From NCBI GenBank assembly GCA_002104905.1, contig MCFE01001012.1, positions 1-20,106 of the forward strand: a stretch of 20,106 nucleotides of DNA, in the 5' to 3' direction. The position numbers and the translations under genes were made by a program. Below are positions 1 to 10,609 of the stretch, one piece after another; the first letter of the stretch is position 1; every line of letters starts with the position of its first letter. Under the pieces are notes generated by a model. It saw only the letters and a list, made by a program, of their open reading frames with translations, did not search any database and was not told the DNA's origin. The stretch comes from Basidiobolus meristosporus CBS 931.73. Its lineage: Eukaryota; Basidiobolomycota; Basidiobolomycetes; Basidiobolales; Basidiobolaceae.

Positions 1-1166
1 TTTTGATTTTCGGCTGCTCCTAGAGCCCTCGAGTTGGTCTGTGATTCTGCGGGTGGTAACTATGTTTGCTTCATGCGATAAGCAAGCATTCTGCGCTTGA
101 CTAGAACTGCGGCACATTCGTAAACGGGCAATTACCTACACATGTGAATATGGGAGTCACGTCTCAGTGGCATTGATTTGACCATGGACGCCTAGCAAGT
201 TTATGGGCCTTTTCCTTCATTCTGTGTAGCTTTGAGCTCGTTTTGTACTTCGTGGAATATTCTTGCTGTAAATTTTCAATATTTCTTAGCCTATTAGATA
301 TCATTTTCACCCTCCATGCTACTACAGTCACCTGTGCCGCTAATATATGAACCCGCATTTATGTATGGTTGGGAATATTGTGCCGGGTATTGTGTAGCTA
401 CACTGTATAGCCATAGCCTAAGCATATCCGAACAATCATTCCATAACAGCCCCCTCGTTGTACCACCCATATTGGCGTTGGGAATGAAAGGTCTATTGAG
501 ATATATTACAGCAGCGAAGGACCGGCTATGATTCCGTATCCTTAGGCCCATGACTGTTAACTAATGCTTGCTCAGAGGACGCATTTCGTTGTTATCATTG
601 CTGTAGTGGGATCCATCCACGTGCCTCACCAGTACAAGTCTGAACCTACACGAGGTTAATATCACTGCTTGTGGTGGTCATCGCTGAAGTGCATACTGGG
701 CTAAGTTCTTCATATTCATGGAACATCCTCCATGGTTATTCACGTTTGATGAGGAGAAGAAATGACTTTTGGTGAATGCTTTGATCAGTGTTTAGGAGTT
801 GCACTCATCAAAGCGATTATATGGAAGCCTCCCCATCTAGTCCGTCGGCAAAAAGCTATATTCTATTACGACGGCCCTGATTGTTTTTAAGCATTTGATT
901 TCGTAGTGCACCGGAAGTTTACAGCATCTGGTAGGAAACACACATTTTCGGCGTGAGCGTTCCAATACTGAAAATAAGTGAATTAAGGAGTCTACAACGT
1001 TTTATTTGGACAGGAGTATAATCGAAAGCCGGGTAATGGATAGGATGATGTAGAGAATTTAACTGCGTGGTTCCGAGACGGAGAACACTTAGATATGCAT
1101 GCGAGATTTTTCCCAAAGGCTAGGAGGCGGATGATTAAAATTGAGCCCTACAATGTCCAATCAGGC
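1..1166. other. Gene-free stretch downstream of AOX
   Basis: No coding region could be supported here. Open frames on both strands are under 90 codons, overlap each other and resemble no family I recognise. The stretch holds the 3' flank of the AOX gene and an imperfect hairpin at 778-814, listed separately. Confidence 0.6.
778..814. repeat. Imperfect 13-bp inverted repeat (hairpin)
   Basis: The arms 778-790 (gctttgatcagtg) and 802-814 (cactcatcaaagc) pair at 12 of 13 positions around an 11-nt loop. It lies about 350 bp beyond the AOX stop codon. No U-tract follows and no function is assigned. Confidence 0.5.
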
Positions 1167-2487
1167 TCAGCTGTTGCCAGCCCGGGCAATGGAGGCTGCT
1201 TCTTGCATATGAAGTAGCTTGGTGTGGCTGACTTCAGTACGAAGGTCCTCTTGCTTTAATGAGATCCGATCGGAGAAATGATGGTTTGTGTCACGATGGA
1301 GTGCTTCATCAGCGCGAACTGCCAAAACAACATCGCGGATCGTAGCTGATTTTTGTAGATTCCAGTAGTCGATCGCAATTTGCGGCGCTGCTTTGTTTTC
1401 GATTCGCCCCTCGTCAATCTCCTTCAAGAACCCGGTATATGAGATGACTGCTTCTTCTTCTAAATATCCAACAATTCTTTGTACATGGAGTGAATATTCC
1501 GCAACTTTAAATTCATGTATACTAGGGCCTTACCGATGCGCGGTTCTGGGTGTGCTGAGGTAGAATAGAAAGAAGCAGTTGAAAAACACACCCTAAATGA
1601 TGGCTCTGTCAACCCAATGCCCATTCCTCACACTACAATTGTCTCTAGATGTTACCTGTACTGCTGTCACCAGCATCCTCTCGAGGAGTGTTGGCTGACA
1701 CACCTTCATCCAGGTGAGTAGATGCATTCTACATTCAGAAGTCTGGTGAGTATACAGTCAAATTGGCGTACTCATTCCTCGCGAGTTACCTCTCATTCTC
1801 TGCTTCGTGCAATAGATGGGTAATCCAGCCTAAATGACCCAACGCAATGTAAATACTCGTTCGAAGAATTCGAAACACTGCACCTACCTCCATCATGCTT
1901 CATCTTTCGAAGGCTGCGCAAGTGGCGTATCACCGCTGCAAAGAATGGGATTAACACTCATTGGGTACTCAAAGCATAAAAATCATCCTACCGCCAACCA
2001 TCCCGGGCACTGCCGCAACGGTCTCAAGAGCCTATGCAACGGATTAGATATGCTCATCCTAAGGTAAATTGCCAACACATACCACTGCCCTATGCAAATA
2101 CTTCTTTCGAAAGAATAGATCAGCGGGAATACGCAGTGATTTGACCACCGCTAATGCCACTTTGTCTCCGAAAGTAACGGGCTGGCGATGCTTAGTTAGC
2201 CCAATGTCCCACTTCTCCAGATCATCCGAGGAGAGTTGGCGTGAGACAAAATCGTTTCGAATGGGCAGAGGATGTACATCATTTAGGAGTTCCTCAGGGA
2301 TCTTGAGGAAATCCGGATTCACCATGTTTTTCTTGTCAGCATTGAAGGGCTCCAGGTGGATTCGACGGGTGTACAATGGCATTGTTCGGACCAAAGAATG
2401 TCGCAGATCAGACGATGTCAGTGCGGAGATGGCCACGCGGGCTATTGGTTTGGAGACTAACATGCGCGAGGCTTTCAGAGTGTTCAT
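1167..2487 (-). CDS. Mitochondrial alternative oxidase, 7 exons
   Basis: This is a ubiquinol oxidase that bypasses complexes III and IV in the inner mitochondrial membrane. Exons (minus) are 2487-2083, 2031-1992, 1935-1888, 1829-1790, 1728-1656, 1592-1534 and 1476-1167. They total 975 nt and give 324 aa with no frameshift. The six introns (51-63 nt) are all GT..AG. The joined protein shows the AOX core in order: [12 protein letters not shown] (from 137), NERMH (176-180), GYLEEEA (225-231) and RADEALHRD (276-284). The predicted iron ligands are E138, E177, H180, a Glu of 228-230, E279 and H282. The first ~40 residues are rich in Arg, Ser and Lys and poor in acids, as in a mitochondrial presequence. 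I chose ATG 2487 over in-frame ATGs at 2541 and 2532 because a TATA box at about 2545-2555 places transcription start downstream of those. Length is close to the usual 320-360 aa. Identification is firm; the AAAG acceptor of the last intron is the weakest junction. Confidence 0.9.
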
Positions 2488-2543
2488 GCTTATGTTCAAT
2501 GGGTAGTAGCTTGGAGTGATGATTGACACCATGTCCCACACCT

Positions 2544-2555
2544 ATTATATATGAT
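2544..2555 (-). promoter_or_regulatory. Probable TATA box of the AOX gene
   Basis: The minus strand reads catatatataatag-like sequence here, about 57-68 nt before ATG 2487. A start site about 30 nt further downstream would exclude the upstream in-frame ATGs at 2541 and 2532. Confidence 0.45.
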
Positions 2556-3893
2556 TCCTGCATAATCTCCTGAGAGGAAATCAAATGTATATCGGGAGCT
2601 GCCGGGAGTATTTAGGTACACTCGACTCTTGAATCATTTGCTTTGATTACAGTATTAGCAGCCCCCCGGAAAAGGGAATCAGTCATTACAGTTATGAATA
2701 GATTAACAAATACTTCAATTTGTGAAGTAGATTAGGTTGCACAAACAAGTCATTTTTCGCTTTAACACGGCATTTGAATGTCTAATGGATCGAAGCCCGT
2801 CCTGGCTGTTACTGGTTGAGTTCAGTGTGATCAAATGATGAGCGCAACGTCAGGCTTGTAATGAGCAGTAGTGAACATCGGAAAATCAAGTCTTGCTTTA
2901 TTTGTACATTGAAGCAGTATGGTTTTTCCTTCGCTTGTATCTATTCGAAATATCCTGGGTCAATACATGGCATATGGGATCTAAATATTGTCATTGTTAT
3001 CTGAGTGTTTGTGTGCTCCATGTGGTCAACACCTTTATGACGGGACTGAGAAATGTGTGACAACGGAGCTAATGGTGAACTTAATTTGGTGCTTTTCGGA
3101 GCCAATCCCGTATTGTAAGTCAGACTGGGTGGACGATTTTCCTTACGGGCTAGTTGGTCTAGGTTTTTATGGCTATTGTATGCATAACATAATTAGTATT
3201 GCCTGGTTGTTTTCTGATCTGCCCTTCATAGATATGCTCCGGGGCCTGGTAAACAGACCGGCATACATGCCTCCAGATTAGCAGCAGACGGACGTGAGTA
3301 GAATGTAACTCCAGCCGGATACTGGAGTTCACACCGAAATGATGTATAGCGATGTCTACAAGTTCAAACTGCACAACCTTTTTCTTATTTTGAAGCATCG
3401 ATATAACTAACTCCTCCAAAGCCAGGCAAAATTGGAATCGAGACTTATGATTAATGAAATGATGAGCATTTTATGTACAGCAATTGCTAGGAAAATCGCC
3501 AGGGTCCATTGATTAGGGTCCTTCTCCGACAAGACGTGGAGTTGTTGAAGGACAATGAGTCTTTGGCCATTGGGGAGTCGGCGATTTTACCCACAAACTT
3601 GGCCTGGACCTTTTGAAGAACTCCATCCGTACCTGGATTTGATTCGGCAAGCAAAGCTCGCTTGCTAGCAATATTCCTTTGCGCCCTCAAGCTTTTCTAC
3701 ACTCTTCAAGTCAGTAGCACCACCTTCGATATAGCATCAATTGTTTTGAACCCCTCTGCCACACTGACAATAAATTATTGGTAACTTCGCTACATCGAGA
3801 ATTCCTTGTGTTATTTTTCTTACTGTTGTACATTTAGGATCAGCCTATTCCAATACCGCAGGCCTACTGCAACGTTCTGACGCCCCGACCCGA
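2556..3893. other. AOX upstream region / GH32 3' flank
   Basis: This 1.3-kb gap lies between the AOX promoter and the GH32 stop codon. Both neighbours are on the minus strand, so it should hold the AOX regulatory region and the GH32 terminator. Minus-strand frames at 3159-3419 and 3487-3690 are open but broken relative to each other and not recognised. An 8-bp perfect inverted repeat (AACTCCAG/CTGGAGTT) sits at 3307-3329. No gene is supported. Confidence 0.5.
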
Positions 3894-5743
3894 CTACCTA
3901 CGATCGGGAAACGCCTTTTCCGTGATTGACCACAGAGTAAGCTCCTCGACCAACACCTCCTCCCCCTTGGCCAAGTTCAATGAGATCTGAGTTGAATGAG
4001 GTTGTGTAGGGTAGACGCGAGTAGTAAGTGCAAACCGATCATTTGCGAACACCTCTATGATCGAATTGTCAACAAACACCCGTAAATCCAATCTCTCTAG
4101 ACCGCCCGAGGTGTTGAACAGCGGGAACTCACCCCACTGAGTTGTAGAGGAGTAACGTGGATCTAACGAGGATTTACTCCGGTCAATTGTGATATTTGAA
4201 GTAACAGGGTCGTAGATGATAACTGTTTCCTCACTGCCATCTTCCGACTGCATCAAGGTAAAGCCCGCTTGGGCAGTTGGATCATGCGAGTAATCAAAAA
4301 CTGCGCGTATTTCGTAGCTGCGCTTACCAGCAGTGAGATGTGAGGTGCTTCTTCCTTCCAAAGAAGCCGTAAGTTTGAAATCAACAAGCTGCACTTCAAC
4401 TTTATCTCTAACATGTTCGAGCTCCCTGATTGGTCTTATCCCCAACGTTGTGACACTATGGGTCTCCTGGCCATTATCTGGGACGAACTTCATACTTCCT
4501 GTAAAGTTCGTTAAGTGGTCCGTAAGCAGGATCCCAGGCTTCTTGAAGAGAAATAATTCCCGGGGCACGGTGAGCATACCGGCCCAACCTTGGGCTCTAC
4601 GAACCTCATCATTCTCCGAGTCATCTTCGGTAACCCAGCCCCAGACGATTCTCTGATTCGTCGCGACATCGTAGAAAGAGTTATCGGCATAATCAATTCC
4701 GTTGTCGAGGATCCCAGTGATTTCGGGGATGAATTGGATATCGCTAGACTCGACACGCCCCAGGGACCAGGCTGGCCAACGGATGGTATTATAGACGCTG
4801 TTCCCTTCAACCCCAATGATAGTGGCGTGCCATTCATCAGGGTCGTTAGGTGAATGGTCTGCTTCCTCCTCGTTTAGAACAAAATAGTTGGACATTTCCC
4901 AGTTGTAGCCAAAGGTGTAGTCGGAATACTGGTTTAGACGCTGGTCCCCAGTGGCTTCGTAGAAGGGAGTAGGGAATAACTCCCAATTGATCCAATCCTG
5001 TGATTTGTAAAGCCAAAGCCTGCCACCCTTTGTGGAGGAATTCGTGCCCCCACTGATAGTCATGTATATGTACTCTGAGGTGGCGCTGCCGTTGGATAAT
5101 AGCGCGTCGAAGGTTGAGCTGCGAAACAGATAGGGATCTCTAAAGCCAGTTCGATTGGTGTCAGGTGGGGTAGGAATGACCACCCCTAGCTTTTTCCAAG
5201 TGCTGCCATTATCTTCGGAATACGCTAGTGCCTGCTGCTCTGCATCCAAGGGATATGAAATCTTCCAAGAAATAGGGAGCTTTGACACGGCTGTGTAGGC
5301 AACGGTTGGCTTCCCTTGGTAGCCTTGAGTTATTCCGCTTCCAGAGAATATCGCAAGATGGTCGTAGGGCTGGTCAGGCACCAGTGCATTGCTTTCGTCC
5401 TTCCAATGAATCAAGTCGTTCGAAGAAGCGTGTCCCCAGGTGATGTTTCCCCAAAAAGGATCGTAGGGATTGTATTGGTAGAAGAGATGGTATTTTCCAT
5501 CCGGGGTCTTCATTGGCGCGCAAGGATCATTCATCCAATTTTTAGGTGGCTGAAAGTGGTAGAGCGGTCTATATGAAGATCTATTAGAGTAATTGAACTG
5601 CTAAGTGCACGCAGATCTACTGACCGATATTTCCAGAACTCGGGAGAACCTGGTTCACTCTGGGCCCCAACGTCGGTGGTCAACGTTAAAGAGACCGCTC
5701 GTGCGAGAATTAGTAAATACGATGTCCAGTGCCTGAAACACAT
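3894..5743 (-). CDS. Secreted GH32 beta-fructofuranosidase (invertase/fructosyltransferase-like)
   Basis: This glycoside hydrolase family 32 enzyme acts outside the cell on sucrose or fructans. Exon 1 is 5743-5625 and exon 2 is 5568-3894. The 56-nt intron has a CTAAT branch site and ends ATATAG. Joining gives 597 aa and restores the YRPLYHFQPPKNW lead-in to the catalytic motif. The N-terminus (about 1-28, core SYLLILA) looks like a signal peptide, although an Arg breaks the core. Motifs: WMNDPCAP with nucleophile D54, FRDPYLF with D184 as transition-state stabiliser, and NWEMS with acid/base E264, followed by IVWGW and GWAGMLTVPREL. The C-terminal beta-sandwich is present, with FVDNSIIEVFANDR. 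Several N-glycosylation sequons occur. The Cys that usually follows the acid/base Glu is Met here. The DPCAP form argues against InuE-type exo-inulinase, but invertase, fructosyltransferase and inulinase activities cannot be separated by eye. Confidence 0.9.
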
Positions 5744-5774
5744 GTTGTGGTGTTCGCAAGCTGCTGGCTGAGCC

Positions 5775-5787
5775 TTATATAGATATA
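5775..5787 (-). promoter_or_regulatory. Probable TATA box of the GH32 gene
   Basis: The minus strand reads tatctatataagg about 32-44 nt before ATG 5743. Classical spacing would leave a very short 5' UTR. Confidence 0.45.
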
Positions 5788-6572
5788 CCTTGATGTTTCC
5801 ATGTGACCCTTCACAATCCTGAAGAGGTGAAACACTGACGTGAGATGAAAGGCCCACCATATGCGTAGAATTTCCATGGTGACATATCCTAAAGCACACC
5901 TCTATTGGATCTGGCACTTTACCATTGACACAACAGAGACCAGTGATTGCCAATGTTTCGGGTGAAAGTTACCAGTCCACTGGGTCAGAGTAGAACTGAG
6001 CATCGCACTGGGCTTAGCCTGTCGAGTAATCAGCCCAAAGCACCTAGATCAGTTGGCTCTGCGCCTTCATCCGAGCATGAGTTCATTCACCTTGATGCTG
6101 TTGCACTGGAATCTCGGCCGTATCAGAACAAAGCTATGTCCTCGGATAACCTACACACGGTTGATCCACTCATTATAGATTATGGGCCTCGATGCCATGT
6201 TTATGTAATCACGAGGCTAGGGCTGATCTGATTGGAAGGATCTCGTTGACCTACATTTGACGTATCCATCAGATGGTGTAGGAAACGATCTCCCTCGGTG
6301 ATAATCATCTATGCTTAAGAACGTGTTGGTATTCATCCAAACAGCGATTAGTTTGCTATGACGCCATTTGCACGTGTACCCAGAGAATGCCATTCACTTG
6401 GAGCAAACGCACACTGAATATCTGTAGTATTTGATGTTAATCATTTAATCATTATATCAAAAATACAAGTTTGTGTAGTAGGTAGAAAATGGGGGAATGA
6501 AGGAAGGTAGGGTGATTTTCCATCCACCACAGAGATGACAACTTGGGAGTCACTATCTTACAAAATCAACGT
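5788..6572. other. Intergenic: GH32 upstream / glycogen phosphorylase 3' flank
   Basis: This is about 0.8 kb without a supported gene. It should contain the GH32 promoter and the glycogen phosphorylase 3' UTR, since both flanking genes are on the minus strand. A CACGTG E-box occurs at 6371-6376. A plus-strand open frame at 5947-6231 has no recognisable content. Confidence 0.5.
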
Positions 6573-9167
6573 TTAAGGAAGGCGGCAAGGCTTGATGTTC
6601 CAGATGGAATCGGCATACTCCTTAATGGCACGGTCAGAAGAGAACTTGGCCATACCAGCAGTGCACATGATGGACATCTTGGCCCAGGCCTCAGTATTCT
6701 TGTAGGCTTCGTCAACCTTGGCTTGAGCTTCCAAGTATCTGGGGAAGTCCACAGACACGAGGTAGACATCACCACCGTTCTGGAGAGTGTACAACAAAGG
6801 TGCGAACACATTTGGATCACCGAAGACACCAGAGTAGATAACATCAAGGACCTTCTGGAGTTGAGGATCCATGGCGAGGTTGCGATATCTCATGGCGTGT
6901 CTGTAGTCGTCAACTTCGTGAGTGAGGACACCGAAGGTGAAGATGTTCTCATCACCAATCTCTTCGTTGATTTCAACGTTGGCGCCATCTACGGTACCCA
7001 AAATAACACCACCGTTCAAGACGAACTTCATGTTAGAGGTACCGGAAGCCTCAGTACCAGCAGTTGAGATATGTTGGGAAATATCACTGGCAGGGATGAT
7101 GACTTCAGCAATGGAAACGTTGTAATCAGGGATGAACACGACCTTGAGCAAATCGCCAATCTCCTTGTCAGCATTAACCACATCGGCCACACTGTTGATA
7201 AGCTTGATAACCAACTTGGCAACGTAGTAACCAGGGGCAGCCTTACCACCGAAGATAACCACTCTGGGGACTTGCTTCTCTCTTTCAGCGGGGCTCATGG
7301 CCTTGAGGCTGGAGTAGCGATGAATGACACTCAAAATGTTCATGTATTGGCGCTTGTACTCGTGAATACGCTTAACTTGAACATCGAACATAGCCTCGGG
7401 GTTGACCTTAACACCGCAACGCTCTTCAATATGCTTGGCCAAGCGCACCTTGTTGCTCTTCTTGACATCCATCCATTCCTTGTGGAAATCCTTGTCATCA
7501 GCGAACTCCTTAAGTTTGGCGAGTTCGGTGAGGTGGGTGGTCCACTTGTCGTTGCCGAGCTTCTTGGTGATAAGGTCACTAAGGCCGGGGTTACATTGAT
7601 GGAGCCATCTTCTGGGAGTGACACCGTTGGTCTTGTTCTCGAATTTGGCGGCACCATAGAAATCGACGAAGTCCTTGAAAATGGTCTTTTGAATCAAGTC
7701 GGAATGCAAGGCAGCGACACCGTTGACACGATGGGAACCAACAATAGCCAAATGGGCCATTCTAACATTCTGAGGGCTGGATTCCTCAATGATAGAGATG
7801 CGGTTCAAAAGATCACGATCTCCGGGGAAGCTCTTCTCGACAGATTGAAGGAAGTACAAGTTGATGTCGTAAATGATCATCATATGTCTGGGCAAAACGT
7901 GCTCCAACATAGGAACAGACCACTTCTCCATGGCTTCGGGAAGGATGGTATGGTTAGTGAAAGCGTATGTGCGGCTAACAATATCCCAGGCAGCATCCCA
8001 TTCAAGACCCTCCTCATCGATAAGAAGACGTTGCAACTCTGGGATACCAAGAGTAGGATGGGTATCGTTAAGTTGGATAGCAACTTGCTCGGGGAACTCC
8101 TTCCAGGGGCGCTTGGTCTTCTTGAAACGACGAATGATATCGTGGAGGGTAGCGCAGACGAAGAAGTACTCTTGCTTGAGACGAAGCTCCTTGCCGACCA
8201 TATGGTTATCGTTGGGGTAGAGGACGGAGGTGATGTTCTCGGCGGACTTTTGCTCACCGACCGATTTGTCGTAGTTACCTTCGTTGAAGCTCTCGAGATC
8301 GAAGCTCTTCTTAGGCTTGCTGCTCCAGAGACGGATGTTGATACAGTTCTTGGTGTCGTAACCAGGAATGGGGACATCGTAGGCAACGGCTTGGACAATC
8401 TGTCCACCCTCCCAGGTGTACTTGGCCTTGCCAGCGCTGTCGTAGTTCTTGTCTACATAACCGTAGAAACGGACTTCGACGGAGATATCGAGGCGTGGGA
8501 GTTCCCAGGGATTACCGAAATTGAGCCAGTAATCAGGGACCTCGGTTTGGAATCCGTCGACAATCTTCTGTTGGAACATGCCGTAGTTGTAACGGATACC
8601 GTAACCCCAGGCAGGATAATCCAAGGTGGCCAATGAGTCCATATAACAGGCGGCAAGACGGCCGAGACCACCGTTACCGAGGGCGGCATCCTTCTCTTCA
8701 TCAATGAGATCCTCCATGGTGAAACCAAGTTGCTTGACACCCTCGTTGTATTTCTCCTTGAGGCCAAGAGCCAACAAAGCGTTGTCCAATGAACGGCCAA
8801 TCAAGAACTCCATGGAGAGGTAGTAGACTCGCTTGGGATCATTTGAGGTATGGTATTCCTGGGTCTCGTTCCAGCGCTTGATCAATCTGTCACGAACAGA
8901 GTAGGCGGTAGCAAGATACCCAGCGAAGTCATCGACATTGTATGGAGTTCTAGCTAGGGTGGTGGCCATGTGACGAGCAATGGCAGTTTGAATGGCAGTG
9001 ATGTCATTCTCACTCTTCTCCATCAATTCATTCCAAAGTTTGCTCTCCTCGTCAGTAAACTTCTTTCTATGGTCCTCATACTTGCCAGTAAGGACGGGAA
9101 GAGGAAGTACAGTGGAACTTCTTCTTCTGGGTCTAGGTCTTTCAGGGGTACCGCCGTTCATATTCAC
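6573..9167 (-). CDS. Glycogen phosphorylase
   Basis: This enzyme releases glucose-1-phosphate from glycogen in the cytosol and belongs to GT35. It is a single uninterrupted frame of 864 aa, close to the usual fungal length of 860-900. Family sequence is continuous from [14 protein letters not shown] (about 114-127) through [12 protein letters not shown] (164-175) and AIQLNDTHP to the PLP-binding motif [15 protein letters not shown], with the PLP lysine at about 714. The N-terminus carries RPRRRSST, in which S17 and S18 fit the PKA consensus RRxS; yeast phosphorylase is also controlled by N-terminal phosphorylation. The gene has no introns and strongly biased codons, with many C-ending and few A-ending choices, as expected for high expression. 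That bias also creates a long antisense frame, which I reject. The gene stands alone. Its promoter has a TATA box, a CCAAT box and an AGGGG element. Confidence 0.97.
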   Translation of the reverse strand: MNMNGGTPERPRPRRRSSTVLPLPVLTGKYEDHRKKFTDEESKLWNELMEKSENDITAIQTAIARHMATTLARTPYNVDDFAGYLATAYSVRDRLIKRWNETQEYHTSNDPKRVYYLSMEFLIGRSLDNALLALGLKEKYNEGVKQLGFTMEDLIDEEKDAALGNGGLGRLAACYMDSLATLDYPAWGYGIRYNYGMFQQKIVDGFQTEVPDYWLNFGNPWELPRLDISVEVRFYGYVDKNYDSAGKAKYTWEGGQIVQAVAYDVPIPGYDTKNCINIRLWSSKPKKSFDLESFNEGNYDKSVGEQKSAENITSVLYPNDNHMVGKELRLKQEYFFVCATLHDIIRRFKKTKRPWKEFPEQVAIQLNDTHPTLGIPELQRLLIDEEGLEWDAAWDIVSRTYAFTNHTILPEAMEKWSVPMLEHVLPRHMMIIYDINLYFLQSVEKSFPGDRDLLNRISIIEESSPQNVRMAHLAIVGSHRVNGVAALHSDLIQKTIFKDFVDFYGAAKFENKTNGVTPRRWLHQCNPGLSDLITKKLGNDKWTTHLTELAKLKEFADDKDFHKEWMDVKKSNKVRLAKHIEERCGVKVNPEAMFDVQVKRIHEYKRQYMNILSVIHRYSSLKAMSPAEREKQVPRVVIFGGKAAPGYYVAKLVIKLINSVADVVNADKEIGDLLKVVFIPDYNVSIAEVIIPASDISQHISTAGTEASGTSNMKFVLNGGVILGTVDGANVEINEEIGDENIFTFGVLTHEVDDYRHAMRYRNLAMDPQLQKVLDVIYSGVFGDPNVFAPLLYTLQNGGDVYLVSVDFPRYLEAQAKVDEAYKNTEAWAKMSIMCTAGMAKFSSDRAIKEYADSIWNIKPCRLP

Positions 9168-9236
9168 AGGTGAGAAATAGGTGAGGGAGAGAATAGGGCG
9201 GAGGTGATTTCTGAGTTCTCACCTTCCAGCAAGAGG

Positions 9237-9246
9237 GTTTATATAC
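9237..9246 (-). promoter_or_regulatory. TATA box of glycogen phosphorylase
   Basis: The minus strand reads gtatataaac, 70-79 nt before ATG 9167. It is followed by a pyrimidine-rich leader, as is common in strongly expressed fungal genes. Confidence 0.6.
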
Positions 9247-9303
9247 AACCGGTGCGTACGTCAAACAAACCATGGTTGATCTAATCGGGATTTCCACGAA
9301 CTG

Positions 9304-9317
9304 CCAATCAGCAGGGG
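9304..9317. promoter_or_regulatory. CCAAT box plus STRE-like AGGGG
   Basis: CCAATCA at 9304-9310 matches the binding site of the fungal HAP/CCAAT complex. AGGGG at 9313-9317 matches the stress-response element of yeast Msn2/4. Both lie about 140-150 bp upstream of glycogen phosphorylase. Binding is inferred. Confidence 0.35.
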
Positions 9318-10312
9318 AGGGCTATCCTATGATGGATTCAATTCAGCCGTTTTGAGCCAGCATAATTCATTCATGTGTAATCCATTAAACCAATAACAAT
9401 ATACATCCATTCAATTGGCATCCGTAGACCGCTGGAGTCCTATCATTGAGTCTTGAGAACTTCATCCAACTTCTAACCAAATCGATTCATGGGCGATAAA
9501 CAACCATTATCTATTACGTAACCGCCGAATGGAACGCAACGATAAGCGGAGATATGCAGCGCTTGGTGGGTTCCTTTTGGAGCCACCGCCAGGTGAAGGT
9601 CGGGTCTGTCCGAGCGAGGGATAAAGTTGGACCCTTAGATTTGCAGCATAGCCGGCGCACCATGCACACTCAGCAACCGGTGGCAATGCCCCAATGAGAA
9701 CACCAGCGCGCCCCTCTCAGGCAGGATGTCGTTCTGATCTTCCACGCTGCTCGAAATGGACACCACAACAACAGTAGCTCTTTATCGATCAGGATCATTA
9801 TCGATCGTCCCGCAAATATTTCCCTGTCTCGACCCAGTTTGTGCTCGTCTGAATGATTGGATCCAAGTGCCACATTTCTATGTGCGGAAATTACCAGTCT
9901 AACACCAACACAGCCACCCTCAGGATAACCAAGATTGCGCAGGGGGATGGTGCTGATTGGGGTTGAATCCCAACAACTCCGTCAGTCCACTTCAAGATTA
10001 TTGGGTGCAAGAGGCAGGCTTCTGGATACAATCAAGGCACTCTACGCAGTGGCTTAAGATCAGATTGTATGTTTAGATCGGTGCTACCAGCAGGACGTAT
10101 GCGACTCCAGAATGTCGTTGCTCCTGGTGAATACGCAACCAAGGAAGGGGCGTGTGCCTTGCTGCCGAGCTGGATCGTGCTGGAAATAGATCATCCGACT
10201 GGTGAGGGGCAGCGGATAGCTTGCCCGGGAAAGTCACGCTCGAATGAACCTTGCTTGATGACAGGGTAGATTTAGCCATAACGTTCAATTCCGCTTACGT
10301 AGTTTAGATCAA

Positions 10313-10609
10313 TCATTTAGCCCACCCACCGGTGTTAGTAACTCGCATAAACTTTTTTATCGGATCTCCCCAAAATCCCATTTTAGCCACGTAGTGAGAG
10401 ACGGGGGATTCGGTGGGTACCACAGATCTGGCAGACGGAGCAAGAGCTGGAAAAAAGGGTTTAAGCATAAAAACGAATGGTGGACGGCCGACGAGCTGCT
10501 GGCCGCGGACTTGGCTGACCTGAGGCCATCGGAGTGTGCTGGGAATGAAGGGAGTAGGATGAACCGGGCTTCGATCCCTCTCACCGTCGCCGTCGGTTAG
10601 AAAACCCAT
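10313..10609 (-). CDS. Unrecognised small ORF, doubtful
   Basis: This is a 98-codon ATG-started frame in the one clearly GC-rich patch of the intergenic region. The predicted product is basic and Pro-rich, and its last 35 residues (HYVAKMGFWGDPIKKF and onward) look more protein-like than the rest. I recognise no family. Two other frames on both strands are also open across the same patch, so low stop frequency from GC content is an equally good explanation. Confidence 0.2.
   Translation of the reverse strand: MGFLTDGDGERDRSPVHPTPFIPSTLRWPQVSQVRGQQLVGRPPFVFMLKPFFPALAPSARSVVPTESPVSHYVAKMGFWGDPIKKFMRVTNTGGWAK

Noticed and set aside
2069-2506. 145-codon plus-strand frame
   Set aside because: It is antisense to AOX exon 1, which encodes recognisable AOX sequence on the minus strand.
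2988-3281. 97-codon plus-strand frame
   Set aside because: No recognisable family and no promoter or splice context. It overlaps an open minus-strand frame and reads like chance.
5531-5953. 140-codon minus-strand frame as a separate gene
   Set aside because: Its middle part is the GH32 signal-peptide exon. The upstream part is promoter and the end runs into the intron.
7071-8636. 521-codon open frame antisense to glycogen phosphorylase
   Set aside because: It is a mirror of the strongly biased codons of the real gene. The antisense product is low-complexity (rich in Leu, Val, Asp, Gly) with no family resemblance, while the sense strand is a complete conserved enzyme.
9951-9976. tRNA T-arm-like stem (ttggg/cccaa with 7-nt loop)
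   Set aside because: The loop GTTGAAT lacks the TTCRANN pattern, and no acceptor, D or anticodon arm fits around it.
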